Translations under genes and position numbers: made by a program
The notes under the pieces: generated by a model
Databases searched by the model: none
The model's input: only the letters and a program-made list of their open reading frames with translations
What the model was told of the DNA's origin: nothing
DNA from: Clostridiales bacterium
GTDB lineage: Bacteria > Bacillota > Clostridia > Peptostreptococcales > Anaerovoracaceae
DNA: 40,279 bases
Reading direction: 5' to 3'
Assembly (NCBI GenBank): GCA_012513435.1
Contig: JAAZCE010000014.1
Coordinates: forward strand, 1 to 40,279
In this document: positions 31,410 to 39,352 of the stretch, in pieces
Layout: each line of letters begins with the position of its first letter
Position numbering within the stretch: the stretch's first letter is position 1

Positions 31410-32573
31410 CTACAATACTCTCTCAACCAAAACATTAAACCTACCTGAGAAAATAAAGAATCCAAACATTATTAAATTAAAGGTTATAAACCAACAAAGA
31501 AGCTTGTACCACTTCTCCTTTTTATACTTTTTGTGAAGCTTAAATTTCTTCTGATACATTTCCGTAAAAGACAGAAGAATGCCATGATACAGCCCATACA
31601 ATATATACTGCATACTCAGACCGTGCCATACTCCCATTACAGTCATATTTATTATGAATCCAAAGGAAGCACGTGTAAGCTTGCCCTTGAACCAGCTACC
31701 CTTTATTGCCCTCATCATGATTCGAGAAAAGATAAAATCTCTAAACCAATGAGAGAGGGTAATATGCCATCTATCCCAAAACTCTATTATATCCTTGCTG
31801 ATAAAGGGTTTATTAAAGTTTTCCGGAGTTCTTATTCCAAATATATAGCTGACACCTATGGCCATAAGGGAGTATCCTGCGAAATCAAAAAACAAATAAA
31901 ACCCATAGGAATACATATATATAAGTGTCGATGTTATATCCCAACCCATTCCAAGCCTTATTTCAAGCTGATAAAAAGCTGTCGCTATTATCATTTTATA
32001 CACTATTCCAAGGCAAATTTTAAAAAGGCCTTGTCCCAGCAGCTCCAAATACTCGCTCTTGGAAGGAATTTGTTCCAGATCAACCTTAAATCTCCTGCTC
32101 CTGTCAATAGGTCCTGATGTCAATGTGGGAAAGAACAGCAACAGATACATAAAGTCAAAGGGGTTTATTTGTTGAATAATTCCATCAAAAATCTCTATTA
32201 TTATCTGTACGCTCTTAAAGGTCATATATGATATCCCTAAGAAAGCAAATACTTTCAAATCATACAATCCGGCTATCTTTGTTATTGCCAAAGGTGAAAT
32301 TGCAGCGATTATATATATCAAATACAGAATCTGATTTCTTTTAAACCTTTTATTCAATCTAACAAATGTTATTACCAGAAGAAATTCCAACAGACAATAC
32401 GCCCCAAGATATGCCAGTGCCTGAAGATTAGAGCCCATAGCCATCCATATAAAAAACAACGTGGCAGTCATACCGTAATATTTTATCTGCCGTTCACTTA
32501 TACCGAGAATTATCGCGGGGATAGATATAAGAACAAGACAAGCGAAAAAGTTAAAATCGCTAAACAAATTCAT
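31410..32573 (-). CDS. dltB: D-alanyl transfer protein DltB (MBOAT family)
   Basis: The 387-residue multi-pass membrane protein belongs to the MBOAT acyltransferases. It shows the family's 'FFPTLTSGPIDRSRRF' segment, 'FWDRWHITLSHWFRDFIF' and the catalytic histidine in 'MGVWHGLSMQYILYGLYHG'. It passes D-alanine from DltC across the membrane. Its ATG overlaps the dltA stop codon by one base (TAATG), so it is coupled to dltA. The codon and base composition is AT-rich: 19 of 60 bases are G or C in a spot count at 31801-31860. Confidence 0.95.
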   Translation of the reverse strand: MNLFSDFNFFACLVLISIPAIILGISERQIKYYGMTATLFFIWMAMGSNLQALAYLGAYCLLEFLLVITFVRLNKRFKRNQILYLIYIIAAISPLAITKIAGLYDLKVFAFLGISYMTFKSVQIIIEIFDGIIQQINPFDFMYLLLFFPTLTSGPIDRSRRFKVDLEQIPSKSEYLELLGQGLFKICLGIVYKMIIATAFYQLEIRLGMGWDITSTLIYMYSYGFYLFFDFAGYSLMAIGVSYIFGIRTPENFNKPFISKDIIEFWDRWHITLSHWFRDFIFSRIMMRAIKGSWFKGKLTRASFGFIINMTVMGVWHGLSMQYILYGLYHGILLSFTEMYQKKFKLHKKYKKEKWYKLLCWFITFNLIMFGFFIFSGRFNVLVERVL

Positions 32574-34096
32574 TATAGGTATTCCTCTAATTTCTTTCTA
32601 TCCGTTTTTCCGTTTTCCGTCATTGGAAGTTTATCAATAAAAACAATTTTCTTCGGAATCATATATTCCGGCAGCTTCTCCTTAAGCTTTATCCTCACCA
32701 TTCTTCTGTCTTGATGATCCCCGACTGCTCCGGGACTTACTAAAAAGGCTGCAAGATATCTGATTCTGTTTTCCTCTGTTTTTGGTACTACAGCTGCGCT
32801 CTCGATTCCGCCTATTGACATTAAATTAGCTTCTATATCTCCCATTTCTATCCTGTAGCCGTGTACCTTAACCTGTAAATCAATTCTTCCGCAGTGATGC
32901 ACCACCTCATTTTCTATGAACCCTTCATCACCTGTTCTATAAGCTCTCATGCTTTTACCGTTTATATTGACCATGCTGAAAACCTGTTCAGTCTTCTCAG
33001 GATTGTTGAAATATCCAGGACTTACCGTATCACCGATAATTTCAATCTCTCCCTTTTCTCCGTCAGAAGCTATGCTTCCGTCATCCTTTATTATTCTCAA
33101 TATTGTTCCCGGCTTTGGCTGCCCTATTGGAAGAGGCCTGTCTGCCTTTATCATTTCATCGTTAATTATAGCCTGGCTTACCGCCACCGTAGACTCGGTC
33201 GGCCCATATGTATTAACAATAATGCTCTTTGGAAATCTCAGGCGAAGTCTTTTAGCCGTCTCTCTTCTCAGCTTTTCACCGCAAAACAGGAAAACCCTAA
33301 GCTCAGGCAGCAAACTGTTGTCAAAGCCTTTATCCGACAGACATACATCTGCAAATGATGGCGTAGATACCCAATAATTTATAGTTCCTTCTGCGATGTA
33401 ATCAAGAAGCCTTCTGGTTTCTTTTTGCATTTCTTTATCAAGGCACCATACAGTTCCTCCCGAGACAAGGGCTGTATAGGTGTCCATAACCGACAAATCA
33501 AAAGAAAATGGTGCCTGATTCAAAAATATGCTTCCTTCTTTATCCTTTGGGCTGTCTCCAAGGGTAACTGACCATTGTGTGTATCTGCTGAGATTCTCAC
33601 TTGTAATCTGTACTCCCTTAGGCTCTCCTGTACTTCCTGATGTAAATATTATGTAAAACACGTCCTCTGGCTTTACCCACCCTTTTGTTCCTATCCTAAG
33701 GCAGGAATCTGCGGCCTCCTTTATTTCCTCAAGGCTCATAACTCTTACTTTATCCGGTAGCCTTTGTATATCCTGCTCATCCGTTGCCAGAACCAAAACA
33801 TTATCAACAGCTTTTACAATAGCTTCAATTCGTTCTTCAGGCATGGACGTGTCCACGGGGCAGTATGCCCTGCCGGATTTTACACAGGCAAAAAAGCATA
33901 CTACCATCCATGGATTTTTATGTCCGTACACAACAATTGCTTTTTTGCTTAGTCCTAATTCCATGTCCAGCTGCCATGCTAATCGATCTGACTTTTCCCA
34001 CAAATCTTCATATGTCATTTCTTCCTCAGAAGAGTGAAAAGCAATATTGCTTCCAAAATCCACAACTCGCCTTGAAATTTTTTCTAATATTTCCAT
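32573..34096 (-). CDS. dltA: D-alanine--D-alanyl carrier protein ligase DltA
   Basis: The 507-residue enzyme of the AMP-forming adenylation superfamily activates D-alanine and loads it onto DltC. Visible core motifs are the phosphate loop 'YIIFTSGSTGEPKGVQI' (about residues 148-164), 'NTYGPTESTVAVSQA', 'YRTGDEGFIENEVVHHCGR' and the catalytic lysine region 'PMTENGKTDRKKLEEYL' at the C-terminus. It is the first gene of the operon; a GGAGG site precedes the ATG at 34096. Upstream lies a promoter region with three direct repeats (34162-34194). Confidence 0.96.
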   Translation of the reverse strand: MEILEKISRRVVDFGSNIAFHSSEEEMTYEDLWEKSDRLAWQLDMELGLSKKAIVVYGHKNPWMVVCFFACVKSGRAYCPVDTSMPEERIEAIVKAVDNVLVLATDEQDIQRLPDKVRVMSLEEIKEAADSCLRIGTKGWVKPEDVFYIIFTSGSTGEPKGVQITSENLSRYTQWSVTLGDSPKDKEGSIFLNQAPFSFDLSVMDTYTALVSGGTVWCLDKEMQKETRRLLDYIAEGTINYWVSTPSFADVCLSDKGFDNSLLPELRVFLFCGEKLRRETAKRLRLRFPKSIIVNTYGPTESTVAVSQAIINDEMIKADRPLPIGQPKPGTILRIIKDDGSIASDGEKGEIEIIGDTVSPGYFNNPEKTEQVFSMVNINGKSMRAYRTGDEGFIENEVVHHCGRIDLQVKVHGYRIEMGDIEANLMSIGGIESAAVVPKTEENRIRYLAAFLVSPGAVGDHQDRRMVRIKLKEKLPEYMIPKKIVFIDKLPMTENGKTDRKKLEEYL

Positions 34097-34147
34097 ATGT
34101 TTTCCTCCGTTAATTAATATATGCTTAGTACAACTACCCTGATAGAT

Positions 34148-34194
34148 ATACTATCCCATATATTCCTTAACAGATTCTAAACTGTTTCTTAACA
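34148..34194 (-). promoter_or_regulatory. dlt promoter region with three tandem 11-bp direct repeats
   Basis: On the minus strand three 11-bp units lie end to end at 34194-34162. The first is TGTTAAGAAAC and the third TGTTAAGGAAT; the middle one fits nGTTTAGAATn. A -10-like TAGTAT follows at 34153-34148, eight bases after the last repeat, so the repeats occupy the -35 region and no SigA -35 is evident. This layout suits a PhoB/OmpR-type activator, and the regulator encoded in the operon is the obvious candidate (inference). Confidence 0.55.
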
Positions 34195-34295
34195 AACCTA
34201 AAACCAAACTATCCACGTACAATATATCCATGGTTTTATATTGCAGATATGCACCCTATCTTTGGATATAATTTCACTTATAGACTTGTTTTAGG

Positions 34296-35009
34296 CTATC
34301 CCAGCTTCTTTATTTCCCTTTGAAGGCGGGTAATGATTTTTTTCTCCAGCCGCGAAATATATGACTGGGATATTCCCATTCTGTCGGCCACCTCCTTCTG
34401 AGTCAATTCGCATCCGCCTATAAGCCCAAACCGCATTTCAACGATTTCCCTCTCCCTGCCGCTGAGCTTACCCATAGCGTAAACCAGCAGCTTCTTGTTG
34501 ACCTCGTCCTCAATGTGGCTGTAAACCTCATCATTTTCCGTTCCCAAAATATCCGAAAGAAGCAATTCATTGCCGTCCCAGTCCACGTTGAGAGGCTCGT
34601 CAAGGGAGACTTCGCCCCTTATTTTATTGTTCCGACGCAGATACATAAGTATTTCGTTTTCTATGCACCTTGAGGCGTAAGTGGCAAGCTTAATGTTCTT
34701 CTCCACCTTAAATGTATTCACGGCCTTAATAAGCCCGATAGTTCCTATTGAAATCAAGTCCTCCACATTGACTCCGGCGTTCTCGAATTTTTTTGCAATA
34801 TATACCACCAGCCTGAGATTATGCTCAATAAGTGTGTCCCTGTCCTTCTTGCTTCCTGCCATAAATCCCATAATAGCCCTATGCTCTTCTTCAGCAGGCA
34901 AGGGCGGTGGCAGCATATCGCTTCCTCCTATGTAAAACAACCTTTCATAGCTCTTTCCAGACAAAAGCCTCCTTAGCAGCCTCCTGATTCTCCCCATAAA
35001 TCCCAACAT
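34296..35009 (-). CDS. sigE: Early mother-cell sigma factor SigE (pro-SigE)
   Basis: The 237-residue protein has a basic, amphipathic N-terminal pro-sequence (residues 1-27, rich in Arg and Leu) that ends at '[14 protein letters not shown]', which aligns with the Bacillus pro-SigE cleavage region 'YYIGGSEALPPPL'. Region 2 ('[52 protein letters not shown]' in parts) and region 4 are very close to SigE. It is made inactive and cut by SpoIIGA, encoded just upstream with one base between the genes. It switches on the mother-cell programme. No terminator is evident before the dlt promoter region. Confidence 0.97.
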   Translation of the reverse strand: MLGFMGRIRRLLRRLLSGKSYERLFYIGGSDMLPPPLPAEEEHRAIMGFMAGSKKDRDTLIEHNLRLVVYIAKKFENAGVNVEDLISIGTIGLIKAVNTFKVEKNIKLATYASRCIENEILMYLRRNNKIRGEVSLDEPLNVDWDGNELLLSDILGTENDEVYSHIEDEVNKKLLVYAMGKLSGREREIVEMRFGLIGGCELTQKEVADRMGISQSYISRLEKKIITRLQREIKKLG

Positions 35010-35010
35010 T

Positions 35011-35838
35011 TTACAAGCCTCCTTCGTTCATATTATTTGAAAGCAACAGCTCAAAGCCCTCTTTTTCAGGGAACAGCTCTCCCTCGCCCTTGGCGATTAC
35101 ACATCCCTTTATCCGTCTGCCGCCTACCTCTACATAATCTGTCCTTACGCCCTCCATAAGACCCCTGCCTTTTACGAATGTAAAGGGCACTATGCAAAGT
35201 CTCTCCGGTACAAGACTTTTTTCCAGCCTCGCCCAAAGGCTCTTCTCCGCTACAGCCACAGGCTTTCCGCTTGCAGGCTCCCGCAGATGATTGCCCGTAT
35301 CAAGAAACCCCTGAGCCTTTTCTCTTGCATCTCCTATGGCTATGGTCACTTCAAAGGTATGTTCTGCGTAGAGCTTCCTTTCTGCTACCGTTCTCGTCAC
35401 TTGCCTTAAGGTCACAAAAACTATTCCCATAAATAAAGCCAGTATGGCCGCCTTCATATCTCCCGTATATATGCCCGCGCCACAGTAGTACCCGTTGTTT
35501 TTAGTAAGAAGGAGCAACCCCATGGTGATGCCTCCTGTAAAATATGTAACGAGAAAAAAGACAACGGCCCTCTGCAAAAGCCTTTTTCTTCCGAAGGATA
35601 CTAGGCAAACAGCCGGAGCGAAAACCATTTCCATTAAAATCCTAAGGAGAGGCCCCGAGGGAATGAAAATCGTAAGAGCAAAGATTCCGCACATAAAACC
35701 TCCCACTGCCAGTCTTACTTTAGCGACTCCGCCCTTAAATGAGCCGCCGGCGGGCCGGCACACCATACAGGTCATCACAAGAAGTGCCGCTCCTATTATG
35801 CTGTTCTCCAATATGAGAATATCTCCGTATACCACCAT
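35011..35838 (-). CDS. spoIIGA: Sporulation sigma-E processing aspartic peptidase SpoIIGA
   Basis: The 275-residue protein has five or so N-terminal membrane helices (about residues 1-155) and a cytoplasmic C-terminal domain with the aspartic protease motif '[12 protein letters not shown]' (D-T-G at about residues 187-189). It processes pro-SigE after a forespore signal. It is somewhat shorter than Bacillus SpoIIGA (309). It is followed by sigE after one base, as in other spore formers. A GAGGGGG site precedes the ATG, and a probable promoter with a possible Spo0A box lies upstream. Confidence 0.95.
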   Translation of the reverse strand: MVVYGDILILENSIIGAALLVMTCMVCRPAGGSFKGGVAKVRLAVGGFMCGIFALTIFIPSGPLLRILMEMVFAPAVCLVSFGRKRLLQRAVVFFLVTYFTGGITMGLLLLTKNNGYYCGAGIYTGDMKAAILALFMGIVFVTLRQVTRTVAERKLYAEHTFEVTIAIGDAREKAQGFLDTGNHLREPASGKPVAVAEKSLWARLEKSLVPERLCIVPFTFVKGRGLMEGVRTDYVEVGGRRIKGCVIAKGEGELFPEKEGFELLLSNNMNEGGL

Positions 35839-35857
35839 GCTCTTATCCCCCTCTTGA

Positions 35858-35889
35858 ATTATATCTTTCCCCCCAATCGAAATTTGTCA
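35858..35889 (-). promoter_or_regulatory. Possible spoIIG promoter with a Spo0A-box-like element
   Basis: On the minus strand TATAAT (35863-35858) lies 20 bp before the spoIIGA start, and TGACAAA (35889-35883), a loose match to the Spo0A box core TGNCGAA, lies 19 bp further upstream. In Bacillus the spoIIG promoter is activated by Spo0A bound at the -35 region. Evidence is weak. Confidence 0.35.
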
Positions 35890-35935
35890 TTGCGTGGCAT
35901 CGATACCTAATTGATTTTTAGCAGCAAACTCAAGG

Positions 35936-35994
35936 CATAAAAAAAATGCACCAGGAACATCGGATTTATATCCGTCATTCCATGTGCATTTATC
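35936..35994 (-). terminator. Intrinsic terminator after rplT
   Basis: On the minus strand AAATGCAC (35994-35987), GGAA and CGGAT pair in an imperfect stem with ATCCG, TTCC and GTGCATTT (35951-35944), followed by TTTTTT. It follows the infC-rpmI-rplT operon by about 20 bp. Confidence 0.75.
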
Positions 35995-36016
35995 CTATTT
36001 ATTGTTCCTTCCTATC

Positions 36017-36370
36017 CTACAAGGCTTTTTTAGCTGTTTCGCAGAGCTGTGTGAAGCCTGCGGGATCATGAATCGCCATCTCAGAAAGCATCTTCCTGTT
36101 TATTTCGATGTTTGACTTTTTAAGACCGTTCATCAGCTTGCTGTATGAAATCTCGTTCATCCTTGCCGCAGCGTTGATTCTTGCGATCCACATTCTTCTG
36201 TATTCTCTCTTCTTGTTCTTTCTTCCTACATAAGCTGAACGGAGAGCTCTCATAGTAGCCGGCTTAGCTGCTCTGTAGATTTTGCTCTTTGCGCCGTAAA
36301 AGCCTTTAGCCTGCTTTAATACCTTCTTATGTCTCTTATGTGCATTTACACCTTTTTTAACTCTTGCCAT
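36017..36370 (-). CDS. rplT: 50S ribosomal protein L20
   Basis: The 117-residue, highly basic protein has the L20 N-terminal helix ('[35 protein letters not shown]' in parts) and the globular C-terminal part '[28 protein letters not shown]'. It binds 23S rRNA and is needed early in large-subunit assembly. It is the last gene of infC-rpmI-rplT. In Firmicutes L20 also binds the operon leader to repress it, and a suitable leader is present at 37131-37290. Confidence 0.98.
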   Translation of the reverse strand: MARVKKGVNAHKRHKKVLKQAKGFYGAKSKIYRAAKPATMRALRSAYVGRKNKKREYRRMWIARINAAARMNEISYSKLMNGLKKSNIEINRKMLSEMAIHDPAGFTQLCETAKKAL

Positions 36371-36382
36371 TTTCTTACCTCC

Positions 36383-36583
36383 TTACTTATTCAGTACTGC
36401 CTTGATTCTCTTAAGATCTGCACTAGTTAAAGTTGTGGCCTTTCTCAGGCCTCTCTTTCTCTTTTGACTCTTCTTAGTAAGAATATGGCCCTTATATGCT
36501 TTATTTCTCTTTACTTTTCCAGAACCTGTTACTTTGAATCTCTTACATGCGCCTCTATGAGACTTCATTTTCTGTTTTGCCAT
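36383..36583 (-). CDS. rpmI: 50S ribosomal protein L35
   Basis: The 66-residue basic protein starts '[20 protein letters not shown]' and matches L35 throughout, including '[23 protein letters not shown]' in parts. It is a structural component of the 50S subunit. It lies between infC and rplT in the conserved operon, with AGGAGG before its start. Confidence 0.98.
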   Translation of the reverse strand: MAKQKMKSHRGACKRFKVTGSGKVKRNKAYKGHILTKKSQKRKRGLRKATTLTSADLKRIKAVLNK

Positions 36584-36614
36584 GGTGTTTTTCCTCCTAT
36601 TGTTCTATGTTCGC

Positions 36615-37130
36615 TTATTTATCCGTCTTCGGCGTAAGGATCATCGTAAGGCTTCTTCCTTCAAAATTAGGTTTCCTATCCATTTCGCCCACTTCTGAAA
36701 CTGCCTCGGCAAACTTCTGCATAACCTCCATGCCTCTGGCAACGTAATCTCTCTCTCTGCCTCTGAATCTGAGACTGACCTTAAGCTTATCTCCGTCCTT
36801 TAAGAACTTGGACCCTGTCTTTGCCTTTACCATGATGTCGTGGTCCTCAATAAACGTAGAAAGCCTGATTTCCTTAACCTGGGTTGTCTTCTGCTTCTTC
36901 TTGGCTTCCTTCTCTTTTTTTTGCATTTCATACTTGTACTTTCCGTAATCAAGTATTTTGCAAACCGGCGGGCTGGCCTTCGGAGAAATACAAACGAGAT
37001 CCAGTTTCTTTTCTTCTGCCATCTCGAGAGCTTCCTCTCTGCTTATTACCCCCAGTTGAGCACCGTCTGCGGCGATTACTCTCAGTTCCTTTGCACGAAT
37101 TTCTTCGTTAATCAATGATTCCTTACTGAT
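36615..37130 (-). CDS. infC: Translation initiation factor IF-3, with a rare AUC start
   Basis: The 171-residue factor prevents premature subunit joining and checks the initiator codon. Its N-domain starts 'SKESLINEEIRAKELRVIAADGAQLGVISREEAL' (in parts); the C-domain includes 'KEIRLSTFIEDHDIMVKAKTGSKFLKDGDKLKVSLRFRGRE' in parts. The start is set at ATC 37130: GGAGGTG lies 7 bases before it and the protein then matches family N-termini (ISK-ESLIN). An ATG at 37181 would read through the leader terminator and give a hydrophobic extension. Non-AUG starts are a known infC autoregulation device, because IF-3 rejects them. Confidence 0.94.
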   Translation of the reverse strand: MSKESLINEEIRAKELRVIAADGAQLGVISREEALEMAEEKKLDLVCISPKASPPVCKILDYGKYKYEMQKKEKEAKKKQKTTQVKEIRLSTFIEDHDIMVKAKTGSKFLKDGDKLKVSLRFRGRERDYVARGMEVMQKFAEAVSEVGEMDRKPNFEGRSLTMILTPKTDK

Positions 37131-37290
37131 TTTCTTACACCTCCAAAAAATATAAAAAGCGGATAAAAGTATCCGCTTCATCTCACATTTCCCATAAACA
37201 GACCCACAACAAGCCGCTTATGATAAAAGTCTTTATTAACCCAAGTAACTTTCGCCCTTAGGTGAGAAGCGGACAACTTCTTCTTTACTA
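37131..37290 (-). promoter_or_regulatory. infC-rpmI-rplT leader with terminator (L20-leader-like attenuator)
   Basis: The minus-strand leader contains a terminator: AAGCGGATA (37178-37170) pairs with TATCCGCTT (37165-37157), followed by TTTATATTTTTT. A competing pairing is visible: CCGCTTCTCAC (37272-37262) is complementary to GTGAG plus AAGCGG (37186-37173, with a 3-base bulge), and this uses the left arm of the terminator. Such alternative folds, controlled by L20, are established for Firmicute infC leaders. The exact family match is by recall and not computed. Confidence 0.75.
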
Positions 37291-37297
37291 CTACAAT

Positions 37298-37326
37298 ACC
37301 ATACCACAAACCGGCTGCCATTGCAA
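37298..37326 (-). promoter_or_regulatory. Probable promoter of the infC operon
   Basis: On the minus strand TTGCAA (37326-37321), a 17-bp spacer and TATGGT (37303-37298) precede the leader. The predicted start is near 37291, at the 5' edge of the attenuator leader. Confidence 0.5.
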
Positions 37327-37381
37327 GGGCTTTTTCCTGCGGCGGCCTATGTGAAATTTCTCAAGATGTCATCTCTTAAGA

Positions 37382-37687
37382 CTATAGACCTAGTTCCCTG
37401 GCAACCTCATCCTTTTCATGATAACCGGTAAGGCTTCTGACAGGCTTGCCGTCCTTAAATATTATGAGAGTCGGGATGACCGATATTCCATATTCTATGG
37501 CAAGAGGCTGCTCTTCATCTATGTTTACCTTGCCCACCTTTATGTCGGGATAGCTTTCGGCTATTTCGTTAATAACAGGACCCATCATTTTGCAAGGGCC
37601 GCACCAGGCTGCCCAAAAATCCACCAATACAGGCTTTTCCGAGGACTTAACTTCTTCGTTGAAATTATCTTTTGTTATTTTCAGCAT
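37382..37687 (-). CDS. trxA: Thioredoxin
   Basis: The 101-residue cytoplasmic protein has the active site 'FWAAWCGPCKMMGPV' (WCGPC at about residues 28-32) and the cis-proline in 'ISVIPTLIIFKDG'. It reduces protein disulfides with thioredoxin reductase. The length is normal. GGGAGG lies 8 bases before the ATG, and a promoter with TTGACA lies at 37710-37737. It is divergent from the sigma-54 activator gene; the operator at 37775 is 38 bp upstream of its -35 box. Confidence 0.96.
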   Translation of the reverse strand: MLKITKDNFNEEVKSSEKPVLVDFWAAWCGPCKMMGPVINEIAESYPDIKVGKVNIDEEQPLAIEYGISVIPTLIIFKDGKPVRSLTGYHEKDEVARELGL

Positions 37688-37709
37688 TTTACTTACCTCC
37701 CTATTATAT

Positions 37710-37737
37710 ATTTTACACTTTTAATCTGGACTGTCAA
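37710..37737 (-). promoter_or_regulatory. SigA-type promoter of trxA
   Basis: On the minus strand TTGACA (37737-37732), a 16-bp spacer and TAAAAT (37715-37710) lie about 22 bp before the trxA start. Confidence 0.65.
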
Positions 37738-37774
37738 GGTAAAATATGTAATATCTATATATTTCAGCATGAAC

Positions 37775-37790
37775 GATACGTTTTTGTATC
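37775..37790. promoter_or_regulatory. Operator GATAC-N6-GTATC before the sigma-54 activator gene
   Basis: A perfect palindrome with arms GATAC (37775-37779) and GTATC (37786-37790) around GTTTTT. It ends 7 bp before the -35 box of the activator's own promoter. The same element occurs three times downstream of the gene, so autoregulation is likely (inference). Confidence 0.75.
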
Positions 37791-37797
37791 ATATTTC

Positions 37798-37826
37798 TTG
37801 TTAATAGTCTTTCTCTAATGTATAAT
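37798..37826 (+). promoter_or_regulatory. SigA-type promoter of the sigma-54 activator gene
   Basis: TTGTTA (37798-37803), a 17-bp spacer and TATAAT (37821-37826) lie 25 bp before the ATG at 37852. Confidence 0.7.
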
Positions 37827-37851
37827 AATATGTATATAAAGGAGACATTTT

Positions 37852-39252
37852 ATGACATTGGAATTTTCGAACAGCATAAAAATAAACCAACTGCTCCCAA
37901 TCCTGGACAGCATAAGCGACGCCGTATTTATCGATGACCGCGACGGACATTGCCTATGGTGCAATAATGCCTGCGAAGAGCTTTACAAGATAGATTCCGA
38001 TGATATATGCGGCATGCATGTGGAGGAATTGGAGAAAATGGGAATCTTCACCCCATCCGTAACCAGGCGCGTACTGGAGGAGGAGCGGGAAATAACCATA
38101 ATCCACGAAAACAAGCTGGGCAAGAGGCTTCTGACTACGGGAACTCCTATTTTTTCCCATGAGGGCAAGCTTTCCAAGGTGATTACCACATCAAGAGATA
38201 TCACTCGCCTGACCTCCTTAGAAAACAAGCCGGAAGCAACCGAGCCCATGATAGATGTGAACGACATAGAGGACGGGAATGTTTACGGTGATATAATCGC
38301 CAAGTCACTGACAATGCAAAACGTAATGTCACTGACCAAAAAGCTGGCCACGGTGAACTCCACCGTGCTGATAACAGGAGAATCCGGCGTGGGCAAGGGA
38401 CTTATTGCCAAGCTTCTCCACGAAGAAGGCAACCGCTGGGAAGGGCCCTTCGTCACCGTCAACTGCGGCGCTATACCTGAAAATCTCATTGAATCAGAGC
38501 TGTTTGGCTACGCTTCAGGCGCTTTTACCGGCTCCCGTTCCGGAGGCAAGCAGGGTCTTTTTGAAGCTGCTCAGGACGGTACTATATTCCTCGACGAAAT
38601 TTCCGAGCTGCCCCTCAATTTGCAGGTCAAGCTCCTTCAAGTAATTCAAGAAAGAGAGATTACCCCTGTAGGCGGCGTGGAACCGGTTCCCGTGGATGTA
38701 AGAGTGGTGTCCGCCACAAACAAGGACCTTCTGGAGCTTGTAAAGCAAAACAAGTTCAGAGAAGACCTCTATTACCGGCTAAACGTAGTACCTATAAATG
38801 TACCGCCTCTGCGAGACAGACCGGAAGATATCCTGCCTCTCATTCACAGCTATCTGGCCAAATATAATCAATCCCTGCAAAACAACAAATCTATGAGCCC
38901 CGAAGTTTTGACAGTGCTTCTCAAATATCCTTGGCCTGGCAACATACGCGAGCTGCAGAATATAATAGAGCGATTGATAATAACAACCAGCGGCAGCACC
39001 ATTACAGATGACGACCTGCCTATATTCCTCAAACAGGAGGCTGAGGTGAACGCCAATATCTATACCGACCTCTCCCTGGCGGCATCTATGGAAAAGGCCG
39101 AACGGGAAATACTGATCAGAGCCCTAGCCAGCTATAAGTCCACCAGAGCTATTGCCAAGGTGCTGCGAGTGAGCCAGCCTACCGTAGTTAGGAAGCTTCA
39201 CAAGCACCATCTCGGTACTTCCGATACTGTTGAAACAGTTGAAAAGCAATAG
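37852..39252 (+). CDS. PAS-domain sigma-54-dependent transcriptional activator with TyrR-like HTH
   Basis: The 466-residue enhancer-binding protein has a PAS domain (about residues 12-120). The AAA+ domain (about 145-385) has Walker A GESGVGKG (176-183), the sigma-54-contact loop GAFTGS (223-228, final A replaced by S) and Walker B 'TIFLDEISELP'. A C-terminal HTH follows ('TRAIAKVLRVSQPTVVRKLHKHHLG' in parts). There is no receiver domain, so a ligand or redox signal sensed by PAS is likely. AAAGGAG precedes the ATG. Four GATAC-N6-GTATC palindromes flank the gene, and the aldehyde dehydrogenase downstream has a -24/-12 promoter, so it is the probable target. Confidence 0.93.
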   Translation: MTLEFSNSIKINQLLPILDSISDAVFIDDRDGHCLWCNNACEELYKIDSDDICGMHVEELEKMGIFTPSVTRRVLEEEREITIIHENKLGKRLLTTGTPIFSHEGKLSKVITTSRDITRLTSLENKPEATEPMIDVNDIEDGNVYGDIIAKSLTMQNVMSLTKKLATVNSTVLITGESGVGKGLIAKLLHEEGNRWEGPFVTVNCGAIPENLIESELFGYASGAFTGSRSGGKQGLFEAAQDGTIFLDEISELPLNLQVKLLQVIQEREITPVGGVEPVPVDVRVVSATNKDLLELVKQNKFREDLYYRLNVVPINVPPLRDRPEDILPLIHSYLAKYNQSLQNNKSMSPEVLTVLLKYPWPGNIRELQNIIERLIITTSGSTITDDDLPIFLKQEAEVNANIYTDLSLAASMEKAEREILIRALASYKSTRAIAKVLRVSQPTVVRKLHKHHLGTSDTVETVEKQ

Positions 39253-39265
39253 TTTTAAGAGGTGC

Positions 39266-39281
39266 GATACATTTTTGTATC
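39266..39281. promoter_or_regulatory. Upstream activator site 1 (GATAC-N6-GTATC)
   Basis: Perfect palindrome with arms at 39266-39270 and 39277-39281 around ATTTTT, 14 bp after the activator stop codon and about 270 bp before the -24/-12 promoter. Confidence 0.75.
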
Positions 39282-39284
39282 TCT

Positions 39285-39300
39285 GATACTTTTTTGTATC
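39285..39300. promoter_or_regulatory. Upstream activator site 2 (GATAC-N6-GTATC)
   Basis: Perfect palindrome with arms at 39285-39289 and 39296-39300 around TTTTTT; flanking T and A extend each arm to six bases. Its centre is 19 bp from that of site 1, close to two helical turns, so both lie on one face of the DNA. Confidence 0.75.
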
Positions 39301-39352
39301 AGTTCCCTTATCCAGTGTTTCAAAGGCTTATTTTGTTTTAAACTACATATTT

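Noticed and set aside
37131-37181. IF-3 starting at the ATG at 37181
   Set aside because: The extra residues come from the leader terminator and T tract and are unlike any IF-3; ATC at 37130 has a well-placed GGAGGTG.
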